Of a stretch of DNA of 64,000 nucleotides, positions 9,240 to 18,503 are shown piece by piece. This stretch comes from Variovorax paradoxus (lineage in GTDB: Bacteria > Pseudomonadota > Gammaproteobacteria > Burkholderiales > Burkholderiaceae_C). The position numbers were made by a program, and so were the translations under genes. Position 1 is the stretch's first letter, and each line of letters starts with the position of its first letter. The notes beneath the pieces were generated by a model, which ran no database searches, was not told where the DNA came from, and saw nothing but the letters and a program-made list of their open reading frames with translations. The stretch lies in contig NZ_LR743508.1 in assembly GCF_902712855.1 (NCBI RefSeq), positions 868,001 through 932,000 of the forward strand, written 5' to 3'.

Positions 9240-9293
9240 GCGCATCGACAAGCGCTGTCGCACATCCCAGAAAACCAACCAGAAAGAAGAAGA

Positions 9294-10888
9294 ATGCAGT
9301 GGTTCCAGAGTCTTCGCGTGACCGTTCGATTGATCCTCGGATTTCTCGTGGTCGCAGCCATCGGCGCGGCGGTCAGCGCGCTTTCCATTTATCACATGGG
9401 TCGCATCAGCGAATCGACCGAGCGGCTCTATTCGAACGAGCTGCGCGCGCTGCAGGCCGTGCAGGAAGCCAACATCCACCTGTTGTACGCCAGCCGTGCG
9501 CAGGTCACGCTGCTGTCGGCCGGCACGCGCGGCGAGCGCAACGCGGGCGCCAACGAGCTCAAGGCCTCGATGGAGAACCTGGCGTCGCGCGGTTCGGAGG
9601 TCAAGTCCTTCTTCAGCGAGACCGAGGACGGCAAGAAGCTCCATGACCAGTACGAGGCGCTCGTCGCGCCGCTGCAGAAGAGCATGGCCGACTTCGTCAC
9701 GCTGGTGAACAAGCAGCCGCTGGACAGCTCGCAGTTCGAGAACCAGGTGAGCGAGGACAGCACCCGCCTGCTGAAGGAATCGCGCGCGCTCGAGGACGTG
9801 CTCAAGGCCATGGTGGCGCACAGCAAGGAACTCGCGCGCGGCAGCGCGGAGCACGCCGAAGAAACCTACCAGACCTCGCGCCTGATGATGGTGGTGCTGG
9901 CACTGGCCGGCATCCTGGTGAGCGTCGGTCTGGGCGTGTTCATCGCGCGCATGCTGGGCAAGCAACTCGGCGGCGAGCCTTCGTATGCGGCCGATGTGGT
10001 CGGACGCATCGCGAACGGCGACCTGTCGCTGGCCGTGCAGGCCGATGCCGCGCAGGACGGCAGCCTGCTGCATTCGATCAAGCAGATGCAGGCGCAACTC
10101 ACCGGCATCGTCGCGAAGATCAAGGATTCGAGCGAGACCATTGCCACCGCGTCGGGACAGATCGCGGCGGGCAACCAGGACCTGTCTTCGCGCACCGAAG
10201 AGCAGGCCAGCTCGCTGGAAGAGACGGCTGCCTCGATGGAAGAGCTGACCTCGACCGTGAAGCAGAACGCGGACAACGCACGCCAGGCGAACCAGCTGGC
10301 GGTGTCGGCATCGGAAGTGGCCGTCAAGGGCGGCACGGTGGTGAGCCAGGTGGTGGACACGATGGGCTCGATCAACGCGTCGTCCAAGAAGATCGTGGAC
10401 ATCATCGGCGTGATCGACGGCATCGCGTTCCAGACCAACATCCTGGCGCTGAACGCGGCGGTGGAAGCGGCGCGTGCGGGTGAACAGGGCCGCGGCTTCG
10501 CGGTCGTGGCGTCGGAAGTGCGCAGCCTGGCACAGCGCTCGGCGGCCGCCGCCAAGGAGATCAAGACGCTGATCGGCGACTCGGTCGAGAAGGTCGAGGA
10601 GGGCAGCAAGCAGGTGGAAGAAGCGGGCCGCACGATGGAGGAGATCGTGGGCAGCGTGAAGCGCGTGACGGACATCATGGGCGAGATCACGGCAGCGAGC
10701 CAGGAGCAGACGTCGGGGATCGAGCAGATCAACCAGGCGATCACGCAGATGGACCAGGTGACGCAGCAGAACGCGGCGCTGGTGGAAGCTAGGCCTCGGC
10801 CGCTGCCCAGTCGCTGCAGGAGCAGGCCGGCAGCCTGTCCGAAGTCGTCGGTTCCGCCCGGCGATCCTCCAGCTTGCCCCTGAACTGA
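9294..10888 (+). CDS. Methyl-accepting chemotaxis protein (MCP-F), C-terminus frameshifted
   Basis: Starts at ATG 9294 after AGAAAGAAGAAGA. TM1 about 12-34, helical periplasmic domain, TM2 about 197-218, HAMP and signalling domain. From about 10170 the DNA is nearly identical to MCP-A. At about 10788 the expected GAAGAAGCC reads GAAGCTAGGCC, so the frame is lost and the conceptual protein ends at 10883 in a Pro/Arg-rich nonsense tail. With the frame restored it would end FRLGDPQLALN-like at the stop 10886-10888, as MCP-A does. This is where the first indel-rich stretch begins, so consensus error is more likely than real mutation (inference). Confidence 0.82.
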
Positions 10889-10907
10889 AAGAGAAACAAC
10901 CCAGACC

Positions 10908-12512
10908 ATGCGCGTCAACCTGCTCCATCACCGGCGTCGAATACGAACTCGCCCGCCGCCGCCCTCGTGTCCCGCACGGACCTCAAGGGCCGCATCACCT
11001 ACGTCAACCCGGCTTTCAGGGAAGCCAGCGGTTTCGACGCCGCCGAGCTCATGGGCAAGGCGCACAACATCGTGCGTCACCCGGACGTGCCGGCCGAGGC
11101 CTTCGCCGACCTGTGGGAGACGTGCTGGCCCAGGCCTGCCGTGGACGGGCCTGATCAAGAACCGGCGCAAGAGCGGCGACTTCATTGCCGGCCAACGTGA
11201 CGCCGATCCGCCGCAACGGCCGGGCAGGGCTACATGTCGGTGCGCAGCTGGCCCGACCGCGCAGCGGTGCAGCAGGCCGACACGCTGTATGCGCAGCGCA
11301 TCCGCGAGGGCCGCGCCAAGGATGTCTCGTCGTGCAGGCGAGGTGGCTCCCGCGCGGCTGGTCGAGCTGGGCTGGCGCGGCTGGCGCCGCATCCACGTGC
11401 GCCGCCGCGTGTTCGGCGCCACGGCCGTGGCGGCCTCTCGCCTCGCTGGCGTTCGGCGCCGCGGGATGGCTCGAGGCATCGCGCCTTGCCGCATCGAACG
11501 GCGCGCACAGCTGGCTGCCCGCCGCGTTCGCATTCGGCGGCGTGGCCTCCGCGCCTGCATGGCTGGGCTTCGGGTCAGTTCCTCGGCCGCACGGTGTTCC
11601 GTCCGCTCGACGAGGCGGTGCATCGTCAGCGCCATCGCCGGTGGCACCTGGCGCGCTTCGAGGTGCGGCCCGGCGACGAGATCACCGGCTCTGTTGCGCG
11701 CGCTGAACCAGATGAGCGCCAACCTGTTCGCCATCGTCGCGGACGTGGGCGAGAACGTAGCGGGCGTGATGTCGGCCTCGAGCCAGATCGCCTCGGGCAA
11801 CGAAGACCTGTCGTCGCGCACCGAGCAGCAGGCCAGTTCGCTCGAGGAAACGGCGGCGTCGATGGAAGAGCTCACCAGCACCGTGAAGCAGAACGCCGAC
11901 AACGCGCGCCAGGCCAACCAGCTGGCCGTGTCGGCCTCGGCCGTGGCGGTGAAGGGCGGCAGCGTGGTCTCGCAGGTGGTCGACACCATGGGCTCGATCA
12001 ATGCGTCGTCCAAGAAGATCGTGGACATCATCGGCGTGATCGACGGCATCGCGTTCCAGACCAACATCCTGGCGCTGAACGCGGCCGTGGAAGCGGCACG
12101 CGCCGGTGAACAAGGCAAGGGCTTCGCCGTGGTCGCCTCCGAGGTGCGCAACCTCGCGCAGCGATCGGCCTCGGCGGCCAAGGAAATCAAGACGCTGATC
12201 GGCGACTCGGTCGAGAAGGTCGAGGCAGGCAGCAAGCAGGTGGAAGAGGCCGGCCGGACCATGGAAGAGATCGTGGGCAGCGTGCGCCGCGTGACCGACA
12301 TCATGGGCGAGATCACCACGGCGAGCCAGGAACAGACCTCGGGGATCGAGCAGATCAACCAGGCCATCTCGCAGATGGACCAGGTGACGCAGCAGAACGC
12401 CGCGCTCGTCGAGGAAGCCTCGGCCACCGCACAGCTGCTGCAGGAGCAGGCCGACGGCCTGGTGAAGGCCGTGCGGGTGTTCCGCGCGGAGGCCGTAGCC
12501 GAGACCGCCTGA
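10908..12512 (+). pseudogene. Aer-like receptor, near-copy of 1811-3430, with multiple frameshifts in the N-terminal half
   Basis: The DNA at 10908-12060 matches 1811-2960 almost base for base, but about 10910-11705 carries many 1-5 base insertions and deletions: CCCATC to CTCCATC, CTCTCG to CTCG, GACGCTGG to GACGTGCTGG. The PAS domain is therefore scrambled into several frames, with fragments such as GRITYVNPAF surviving. From about 11706 the signalling domain is clean and ends VFRAEAVAETA. The C-terminus differs from that of the 1811 gene, so this is a second locus or a chimera, not a plain duplicate. An intact gene spoiled by sequence errors is the favoured reading; a very recent pseudogene is the alternative. 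Confidence 0.75.
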
Positions 12513-12560
12513 CCATCGAACTCAGACAACGCACATCAGATTCAAACCGGAGAAAAACCC

Positions 12561-13078
12561 ATGCTCAACAAGGCCAAAGACCCATTGAACCAAGCCGCCT
12601 CGGCGCCGTCCGCGGCCGGCCTCGCCAACCGCCTGGAGGTCGTGACCTTCAAGCTGGGCGAGGAGGAATACGGCATCGACATCCAGAAGGTGCAGGAGCT
12701 GCGCGGGTACGACGCGGTGACGCGGATCGCGAATGCGCCGGACTACATCAAGGGCGTGGTGAACCTGCGGGGGATCATCGTTCCGATCATCGACATGCGC
12801 ATCAAGTTCAAGCTGGGCGACCCGACGTACGACCAGTTCACGGTGGTGATCGTGCTGAACATCGCAGGCCGGGTGGTGGATGGTGGTGACAGCGTGTCGG
12901 ACGTGATCACGCTGACGGCGGAGCAGATCAAGCCTGCGCCGGAGATGGGGTCGGTGCTGGACGCGGACTACCTGATCGGAAATCTGGCACGCTGGAAGAG
13001 CGGATGTTGATCCTGGTGGACATCGACCGACTCATGTCCAGCGAAGAGATGGGCCTGGTCGAAGCGGCTGTCGCATGA
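12561..13078 (+). CDS. cheW: CheW chemotaxis coupling protein, frameshifted near its end
   Basis: Couples MCPs to the kinase CheA. ATG 12561 follows GGAG. The protein shows the CheW fold motifs EVVTFKLGEEEYGIDIQKVQE, IANAPDYIKGVVNLRGIIVPIIDMR and DSVSDVI. The first frame stops at 13010 after DYLIGNLARWKSGC, but the adjacent frame continues LEERMLILVDIDRLMSSEEM to a stop at 13076-13078, the usual CheW ending. A frameshift near 12978-12990, where the second indel-rich stretch starts, explains this. With the frame repaired the protein has about 171 residues, normal for the family. It is the only cheW in the window; the cheA cluster at 43.7 kb has none. Confidence 0.85.
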
Positions 13079-13094
13079 CCGCGCCCGCCTGAAC

Positions 13095-14816
13095 ATCCTC
13101 GAGGCCTCGGCGAACTTCCTGTCCAACCTCCGCATCGGCACCCGCCTGATGCTGGCCTTCGCCGTCGTGCTGGGCCTGACCGTGATCTCGACCGCCATCG
13201 CCCTGGCATCTCGCGCAGTAATGCCGAGGCCACCCGGTTGATGATGCAGAGCCTGCCTCAAGAAAGAGCGGCTCATCTCCGACTGGTATGCAAAGGATCT
13301 ACGCGGCCATCGCGCGCACGTCGATGATCGCGCGCACCACCGACGAGACGCCCCCGTGACCTTTCGCCGACGTCATCTCCGACAGCGTGAAGAAGGGCAG
13401 CGAGACCATGGCGAAGGTGCAAGGAGCCGCCGCTGTTCACCGACGAGGAAAAGTCGACCTACAAGTCGATCGGCAGTCGAGCTGCGCGCCGGGTACCAGG
13501 CGGCGAAGGACGAGGTGGGCAAGGTTAAGGCCAGCAACGCGGTGGCCACCGCGCGCGCCTCTGGGCGAACTGTCTGCTGGCCGCCAAGGCCTACGAGACC
13601 CGTGCTCGACCTGTTGTCGATCGAGCGCCGCGACATCGATCGCATGAGCCAGGAGATCGACGCGGCGAATGCACGCAGCTTCAACCTGCAACTGCTGCTG
13701 ACGATCCTCACCGTGGTGAGCGGCGGCATCTCGCCTTCTTCATCGCGCGCAGCATCGTGCGCTGCTGGCGCAGGCCGTGGAAGCGGCCGAGACGGTGGGC
13801 CTCCGGCGACCTGAGCACGGACATTCGCGTGGAAAGCCGCGACGAGGCGGGCCAGCTGATGCAGGCGCTGCGCGAGATGAACGCGAGCCTGGCGAAGGTG
13901 GTGGGCGAAGTGTACTGGCACCGAGACGATCGCCACCGCCGGGGCAGATCGCCCGGGCAACCAGGATCTCTTCGCGCACCGAGCAGCAGGCCAGCTCGCT
14001 GGAAGAAACCGCCGCTTCGATGGAAGAGCTGACTCCCGACCGTGAAGCAGAACGCAGACAACGCACGCCAGGCGAAATCCAGCTGGCGGTGTCGGCATCG
14101 GAAGTGGCCGTCAAGCGGCGGCACGGTGGTGAGCCAGGTGGTGGACACGATGGCTCGACCAAACGTCGTCCAAGAAGATCGTGGATATCATCGGCGTGGA
14201 ATGACGGCATTACGTTCCAGACCAACATCCTGGCGCTGAACGCGGCTGTACGGCGCGTGCCGGTGGCTCAGGCCGCGGCTTTCGCCGTGGTGGCCTTCGG
14301 AAGTCCGGAAGCCTCGCGCAACGCCCGGCGGCCGCCGCTGGCGAAATCAAGACGCTGATCGGCGACTCGGTCGAGAAGGTCGAAGCAGGGCAAGCAGGTG
14401 GAGATAGCGGGCCGCACGATGGAGGAGATCGTGGGCAGCGTGAAGGCGCGTGACGGACATCATGGGCGATCACGGCAGCGAGCCAGAGCAGACGTCGGGG
14501 ATCGAGCAGATCAACCAGGCGATCGCAGATGGACCAGGTGACGCAGCAGAACGCGGCACTGGTGGCAGGCCTCGCCGCCGCCCAGTCGCTGCAGGAGCAG
14601 GCTGGCACGCTGGTGCAGGCCGGAGCATTTTCAAGCTGGCCCGCACGCCCAGGCGCCCGCGCGCCTGCAGGTGGCGGTGCATCCTGCGCATCCGCGCAGC
14701 TGCCGTCGAAGGCGCGGGCCAGGGCGCGCCCTCCTTCAGGCACCAGCCGCCAGCCTGGCCGCGCCCCAGCTCAGCTGGCCGCATCGGGCGGCAGCGACGA
14801 CTGGACCGAATTCTGA
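13095..14816 (+). pseudogene. Methyl-accepting chemotaxis protein (MCP-G), broken by many small indels
   Basis: No single frame spans it, but fragments in all three frames assemble into one receptor: NLRIGTRLMLAFAVVLGL (TM1), a helical sensor with IARTTDE and GYQAAKDEVGKVKASN, a HAMP fragment, signalling pieces such as ILALNAAV and QNAALV, and a tail ending DDWTEF at 14799-14816. The start cannot be fixed; the first recognisable residues are near 13118. The tail and the following intergenic bases nearly duplicate positions 1-222. Indels greatly outnumber substitutions relative to paralogues, which argues for a poor consensus over a functional gene. Confidence 0.7.
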
Positions 14817-14877
14817 GCTTCCGCGGAAAAACACACCAACTGGCTACCCGGGGTCCGCGGCCCCACGAAGGAAAATC

Positions 14878-16588
14878 ATCAAAGCGTTCTACAACCTCAA
14901 AATCGCGACCAAGCTTCTTGTGTCGTTCATCGCAGTGCTCGTGTTGACGGTTCGCGTCGCGCCGTGTCGGTGCTGCAACTCGGCAAGGTCCACGACATGT
15001 CGTCGGACCTGGCAACCAACTGATGCCGGCCACGCGCCCCTGCTGGAAATGAAGAACCTGGTGGCGCGCTACCGTTCGCAGGAGCTTGCAGCATGGTTCT
15101 GCTGGCCTGTACGAGGAGATGGGCACCTACGAAAAGTCGATGGAACAGACCTGGGCCCAGCTGCAGAAGAACAAGGCCGAATACGCCACGCTCATCTCCG
15201 AACCCCAGGAACGCGAGATCTTCCCCGAGTTCGAGAAGCTGCTGACGCAGTACGGCGTCGAGCACAACAAGATCATCGCGATCTCGCACGCAGGACGCCG
15301 AGCAGGCGACCACGCTGAGCCGCGGCAAGTCGCCGCAGCTCAGCCGCGACATGAACACCGCGCTCGACAAGCCCACCAGCGAACGTGACCGGCGCGGTGC
15401 GCGCCGGTGCCACGGCTGACGCGGTGTATTCCGCAGGCACGCCTGTGGGTCGTGGGCCTGCTGGTCGGCGCGGTCGCGCTCGGCCTGGTGCTGGCACTGT
15501 GGATCGCACGTTGGTCGCACGCCCGCTGGAAGAGGCCGTGAAGGTGGCGCAGTCGGTCGCGGCAGGCGACCTGACCAGCCGCATCGAGTCGGACACGACC
15601 GACGAGACCGGCCGCTGCTCGAGGCCTTGAAGGCATGAACTATACTCGAAGATCAGGCGAAGTTCGCACGGGCACGGACACCATCGCCACCGCGTCCAGC
15701 CAGACGCCTGGCAACCAGGACCTGTCTTCGCGCACCGAAGAGCAGGCCAGCTCGCTGGAAGAGACGGCTGCCTCGATGGAGTGGAGCTGACTTCGACCGT
15801 GAAGCAGAACGCGGACAACGCACGCCAGGCGAACCAGCTGGCGGTGTCGGCATCGGAAGTGGCCGTCAAGGGCGGCACGGTGGTGAGCCAGGTGGACACG
15901 ATGGGCTCGATCAACGCGTCGTCCAAGAAGATCGTGGACATCATCGGCGATCGACGGCATTGCGTTCCAGACCAACATCCTGGCGCTGAACGCGGCTGTG
16001 GTGCTGGCGCGTGCCGGGTGAACAGGGCCGTGGCTTCGCCGTGGTGGCCTCGGAAGTCCGGGAAGCCTCGCGCAACGTTCGGCGGCCGCCGCCAAGGAGA
16101 TCAAGACGCTGATCGGCGACTCGGTCGAGAAGGTCGAAGAGGGCAGCAAGCAGGTGGAAGAAGCGGGCCGCACGATGGAGGAGATCGTGGGCAGCGTGAA
16201 GCGCGTGACGGACATCATGGGCGAGATCACGGCAGCGAGCCAGGAGCAGACGTCGGGGATCGAGCAGATCAACCAGGCGATCACGCAGATGGACCAGGTG
16301 ACGCAGCAGAACGCGGCACTGGTGGAAGAAGCCTCGGCCGCCGCCCAGTCGCTGCAGGAGCAGGCCGGCACGCTGGTGCAGTCGGTGAGCATCTTCAAGC
16401 TCGACAGCGTCGCCATGGCGCGTCGCGCCAGCTTCACGCGCATCACGCCGATTCCGAAGCCCGCCGCCAAGCCGGCGCCCAAGCGTGCCGCGAAGGCGCT
16501 GTCGCCACGGCGCGAGCCGGGCTCGGGCGCTTCGCCCCAGCTCGCGATGGCCAACGGCGACGCGAAGGGCGACTGGACGGAGTTCTAG
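14878..16588 (+). pseudogene. Near-copy of MCP-A with many indels and a different, DWTEF-ending tail
   Basis: The DNA from 14817 to about 16330 matches 157-1640 closely, including the ATC at the expected start (14878) and the GTG further in, but contains many single-base losses and gains (for example CTGGATGCC to CTGATGCC, CACACGCAG to CACGCAG). It is clean at about 15120-15290 and again after about 16080. From there the frame is open to the stop at 16588. The C-terminus (ITPIPKPAAKPAPKR ... GDWTEF) matches the receptor at 16689, not MCP-A, so the copy is chimeric: an MCP-A front with a different end. Confidence 0.72.
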
Positions 16589-16601
16589 GGGAAACGAGGG
16601 G

Positions 16602-16628
16602 TCAGCCCCGGCGGGCCCGTGCCGATAA
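16602..16628 (+). promoter_or_regulatory. Probable sigma-28 promoter for MCP-H
   Basis: An exact GCCGATAA -10 at 16621-16628 with a weak -35 (TCAGCCCC) 11 bases upstream, 60 bases before ATG 16689. A small inverted repeat ACGCCGC/GCGGCGT (16639-16657) lies in the leader. Confidence 0.6.
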
Positions 16629-16688
16629 CGAAGCGACAACGCCGCATCCCGCGGCGTCTTTCGCTCCAGCTTTGAAAGAAGACATCAA

Positions 16689-18416
16689 ATGAGTTTGAAG
16701 AATCTGAAGATCGGCGCCCGCCTGGGCCTTGGCTTTGCGGCCATGCTGCTCCTGATGGCCGTGATCGCCGGCACCGGCCTGATGCGGCTCGCGAACGTGG
16801 GCAAGGCCACGGACGAGATGATCGAGCATGCGCTCGTGAAGGAGCGGCTGGCCAACCAGTGGTCGAACCTGCTGGGGCCGACCATCGTGCGTTCGTTCGC
16901 GATGGTCAAGGCCACCGAACCCGCCACCGTCGCATACTTCGCGAAGGCGCGCGCCGACAGCTCGGCGCTCATCAACCCGGTGCAGAAGAAGCTCGAGGAG
17001 CTGCTGACCACGCCGGAAGAAAAGAAGCTCTATGCCGACGTCGCCGATGCGCGCGCGATCGTGCTGGAGATCATCGAGAAGATCAACAAGCTCAAGGCCG
17101 CGGGCCAGAGTGCCGAGGCCAGCGAGATGGCGGACACCAAGTTCGCCGCAGGCCTCACCGTGTATGAAGAAGCCGTCGCCAAGCTCGCCGCGCACCAGCG
17201 CGACAAGATCGACGTGCTGTCCAAGGGCATCTCGGCCGACTATGGCGCTGGCCAGGTCACCTTGCTGGCGCTGTCGGCCATTGCGCTCGTGCTGGGCGCG
17301 CTGCTTGCCTGGCGCCTGACGCTGGGTATCGTGCGCCCCCTGGGCAACGCCGTCGCGGTCGCCGAGACGGTGGCCTCCGGCGACCTGAGCACGGACATCC
17401 GGGTGGAAAGCCGCGACGAGGCGGGCCAGCTGATGCAGGCGCTGCGCGAGATGAACGCGAGCCTGGCGAAGGTGGTGGGCGAAGTGCGCACCGGCACCGA
17501 GACGATCGCCACCGCTTCGGGGCAGATCGCCTCGGGCAACCAGGATCTCTCTTCGCGCACCGAGCAGCAGGCCAGCTCGCTGGAAGAAACCGCCGCTTCG
17601 ATGGAAGAGCTGACTTCGACCGTGAAGCAGAACGCAGACAACGCACGGCAGGCCAACCAGCTGGCGGTGTCGGCATCGGAAGTGGCCGTCAAGGGCGGCA
17701 CGGTGGTGAGCCAGGTGGTGGACACGATGGGCTCGATCAATGCGTCGTCCAAGAAGATCGTGGACATCATCGGCGTGATCGACGGCATCGCGTTCCAGAC
17801 CAACATCCTGGCGCTGAACGCGGCGGTGGAAGCGGCACGCGCCGGCGAACAGGGCCGCGGCTTCGCGGTCGTGGCGTCGGAAGTGCGCAGCCTGGCCCAG
17901 CGCTCGGCGGCCGCCGCCAAGGAGATCAAGACGCTGATCGGCGACTCGGTCGAGAAGGTCGAGGAGGGCAGCAAGCAGGTGGAAGAAGCGGGCCGCACGA
18001 TGGAAGAGATCGTGGGCAGCGTGAAGCGCGTGACGGACATCATGGGCGAGATCACGGCAGCGAGCCAGGAGCAGACCTCGGGGATCGAGCAGATCAACCA
18101 GGCGATCACGCAGATGGACCAGGTGACGCAGCAGAACGCCGCGCTGGTGGAAGAAGCCTCGGCCGCCGCCCAGTCGCTGCAGGAGCAGGCCGGCAGCCTC
18201 GTTCAGGCGGTCAGCGTGTTCAAGCTCGATCAGAACGCCGTCGCCGTGCCGCGCGCCGGTTTCACCCGCATCACGCCGATTCCGAAGCCCGCGCGCCCCG
18301 CGCCCAAGCGCCCGGCCGGCGCGCTGCCAGCGCGGCGCGAGCCGGCGCCGCAGCTGGCCATGGCCGCCGGCGGCAAGGCGGACAAGGCAGACCCGGGCGA
18401 CTGGACCGAATTCTGA
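16689..18416 (+). CDS. Methyl-accepting chemotaxis protein with CheR-docking tail (MCP-H)
   Basis: 575 residues from ATG 16689 (TTGAAAGAAGACATCAA upstream). TM1 about 8-30, helical periplasmic domain with TTPEEKKLYADVADARAIV, TM2 about 190-212, HAMP (GDLSTDIRVESRDEAGQL), an intact signalling coiled coil and a ~55-residue Pro/Arg/Ala-rich linker ending GDWTEF, the W-x-x-F CheR/CheB tether. The N-terminal half is paralogous to MCP-E (7674). It is the last receptor of the array; flgK follows under its own sigma-28 promoter. Confidence 0.93.
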   Translation: MSLKNLKIGARLGLGFAAMLLLMAVIAGTGLMRLANVGKATDEMIEHALVKERLANQWSNLLGPTIVRSFAMVKATEPATVAYFAKARADSSALINPVQKKLEELLTTPEEKKLYADVADARAIVLEIIEKINKLKAAGQSAEASEMADTKFAAGLTVYEEAVAKLAAHQRDKIDVLSKGISADYGAGQVTLLALSAIALVLGALLAWRLTLGIVRPLGNAVAVAETVASGDLSTDIRVESRDEAGQLMQALREMNASLAKVVGEVRTGTETIATASGQIASGNQDLSSRTEQQASSLEETAASMEELTSTVKQNADNARQANQLAVSASEVAVKGGTVVSQVVDTMGSINASSKKIVDIIGVIDGIAFQTNILALNAAVEAARAGEQGRGFAVVASEVRSLAQRSAAAAKEIKTLIGDSVEKVEEGSKQVEEAGRTMEEIVGSVKRVTDIMGEITAASQEQTSGIEQINQAITQMDQVTQQNAALVEEASAAAQSLQEQAGSLVQAVSVFKLDQNAVAVPRAGFTRITPIPKPARPAPKRPAGALPARREPAPQLAMAAGGKADKADPGDWTEF

Positions 18417-18419
18417 CCC

Positions 18420-18446
18420 TCAACATTCGGCCGAAGCGGCCGATAT
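18420..18446 (+). promoter_or_regulatory. Sigma-28 (FliA) promoter for flgKL
   Basis: TCAACATT, 11 bases, GCCGATAT, starting four bases after the MCP-H stop and 58 bases before the flgK ATG. This fits late-class expression of hook-filament junction proteins. Confidence 0.7.
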
Positions 18447-18503
18447 AGAGCATGAGGCATCGAAGAGATGCCACCCCTACACACCATCGACAGGTAAAGC
18501 CAT

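Noticed and set aside
5481..10931. Very long minus-strand open frame (over 1800 codons) opposite the receptor genes
   Set aside because: It is His/Arg/Asp/Ala-rich with the repeating pattern of reverse-complemented MCP signalling domains, runs across several real plus-strand genes and their promoters, and has no recognisable domains. Long antisense frames are common at this GC content.
13095..16588. Programmed frameshifting or phase variation as the cause of the broken MCP frames
   Set aside because: The indels are irregular in size and position, occur in both directions, and are not at simple repeats or slippery heptamers, unlike known programmed or contingency loci.
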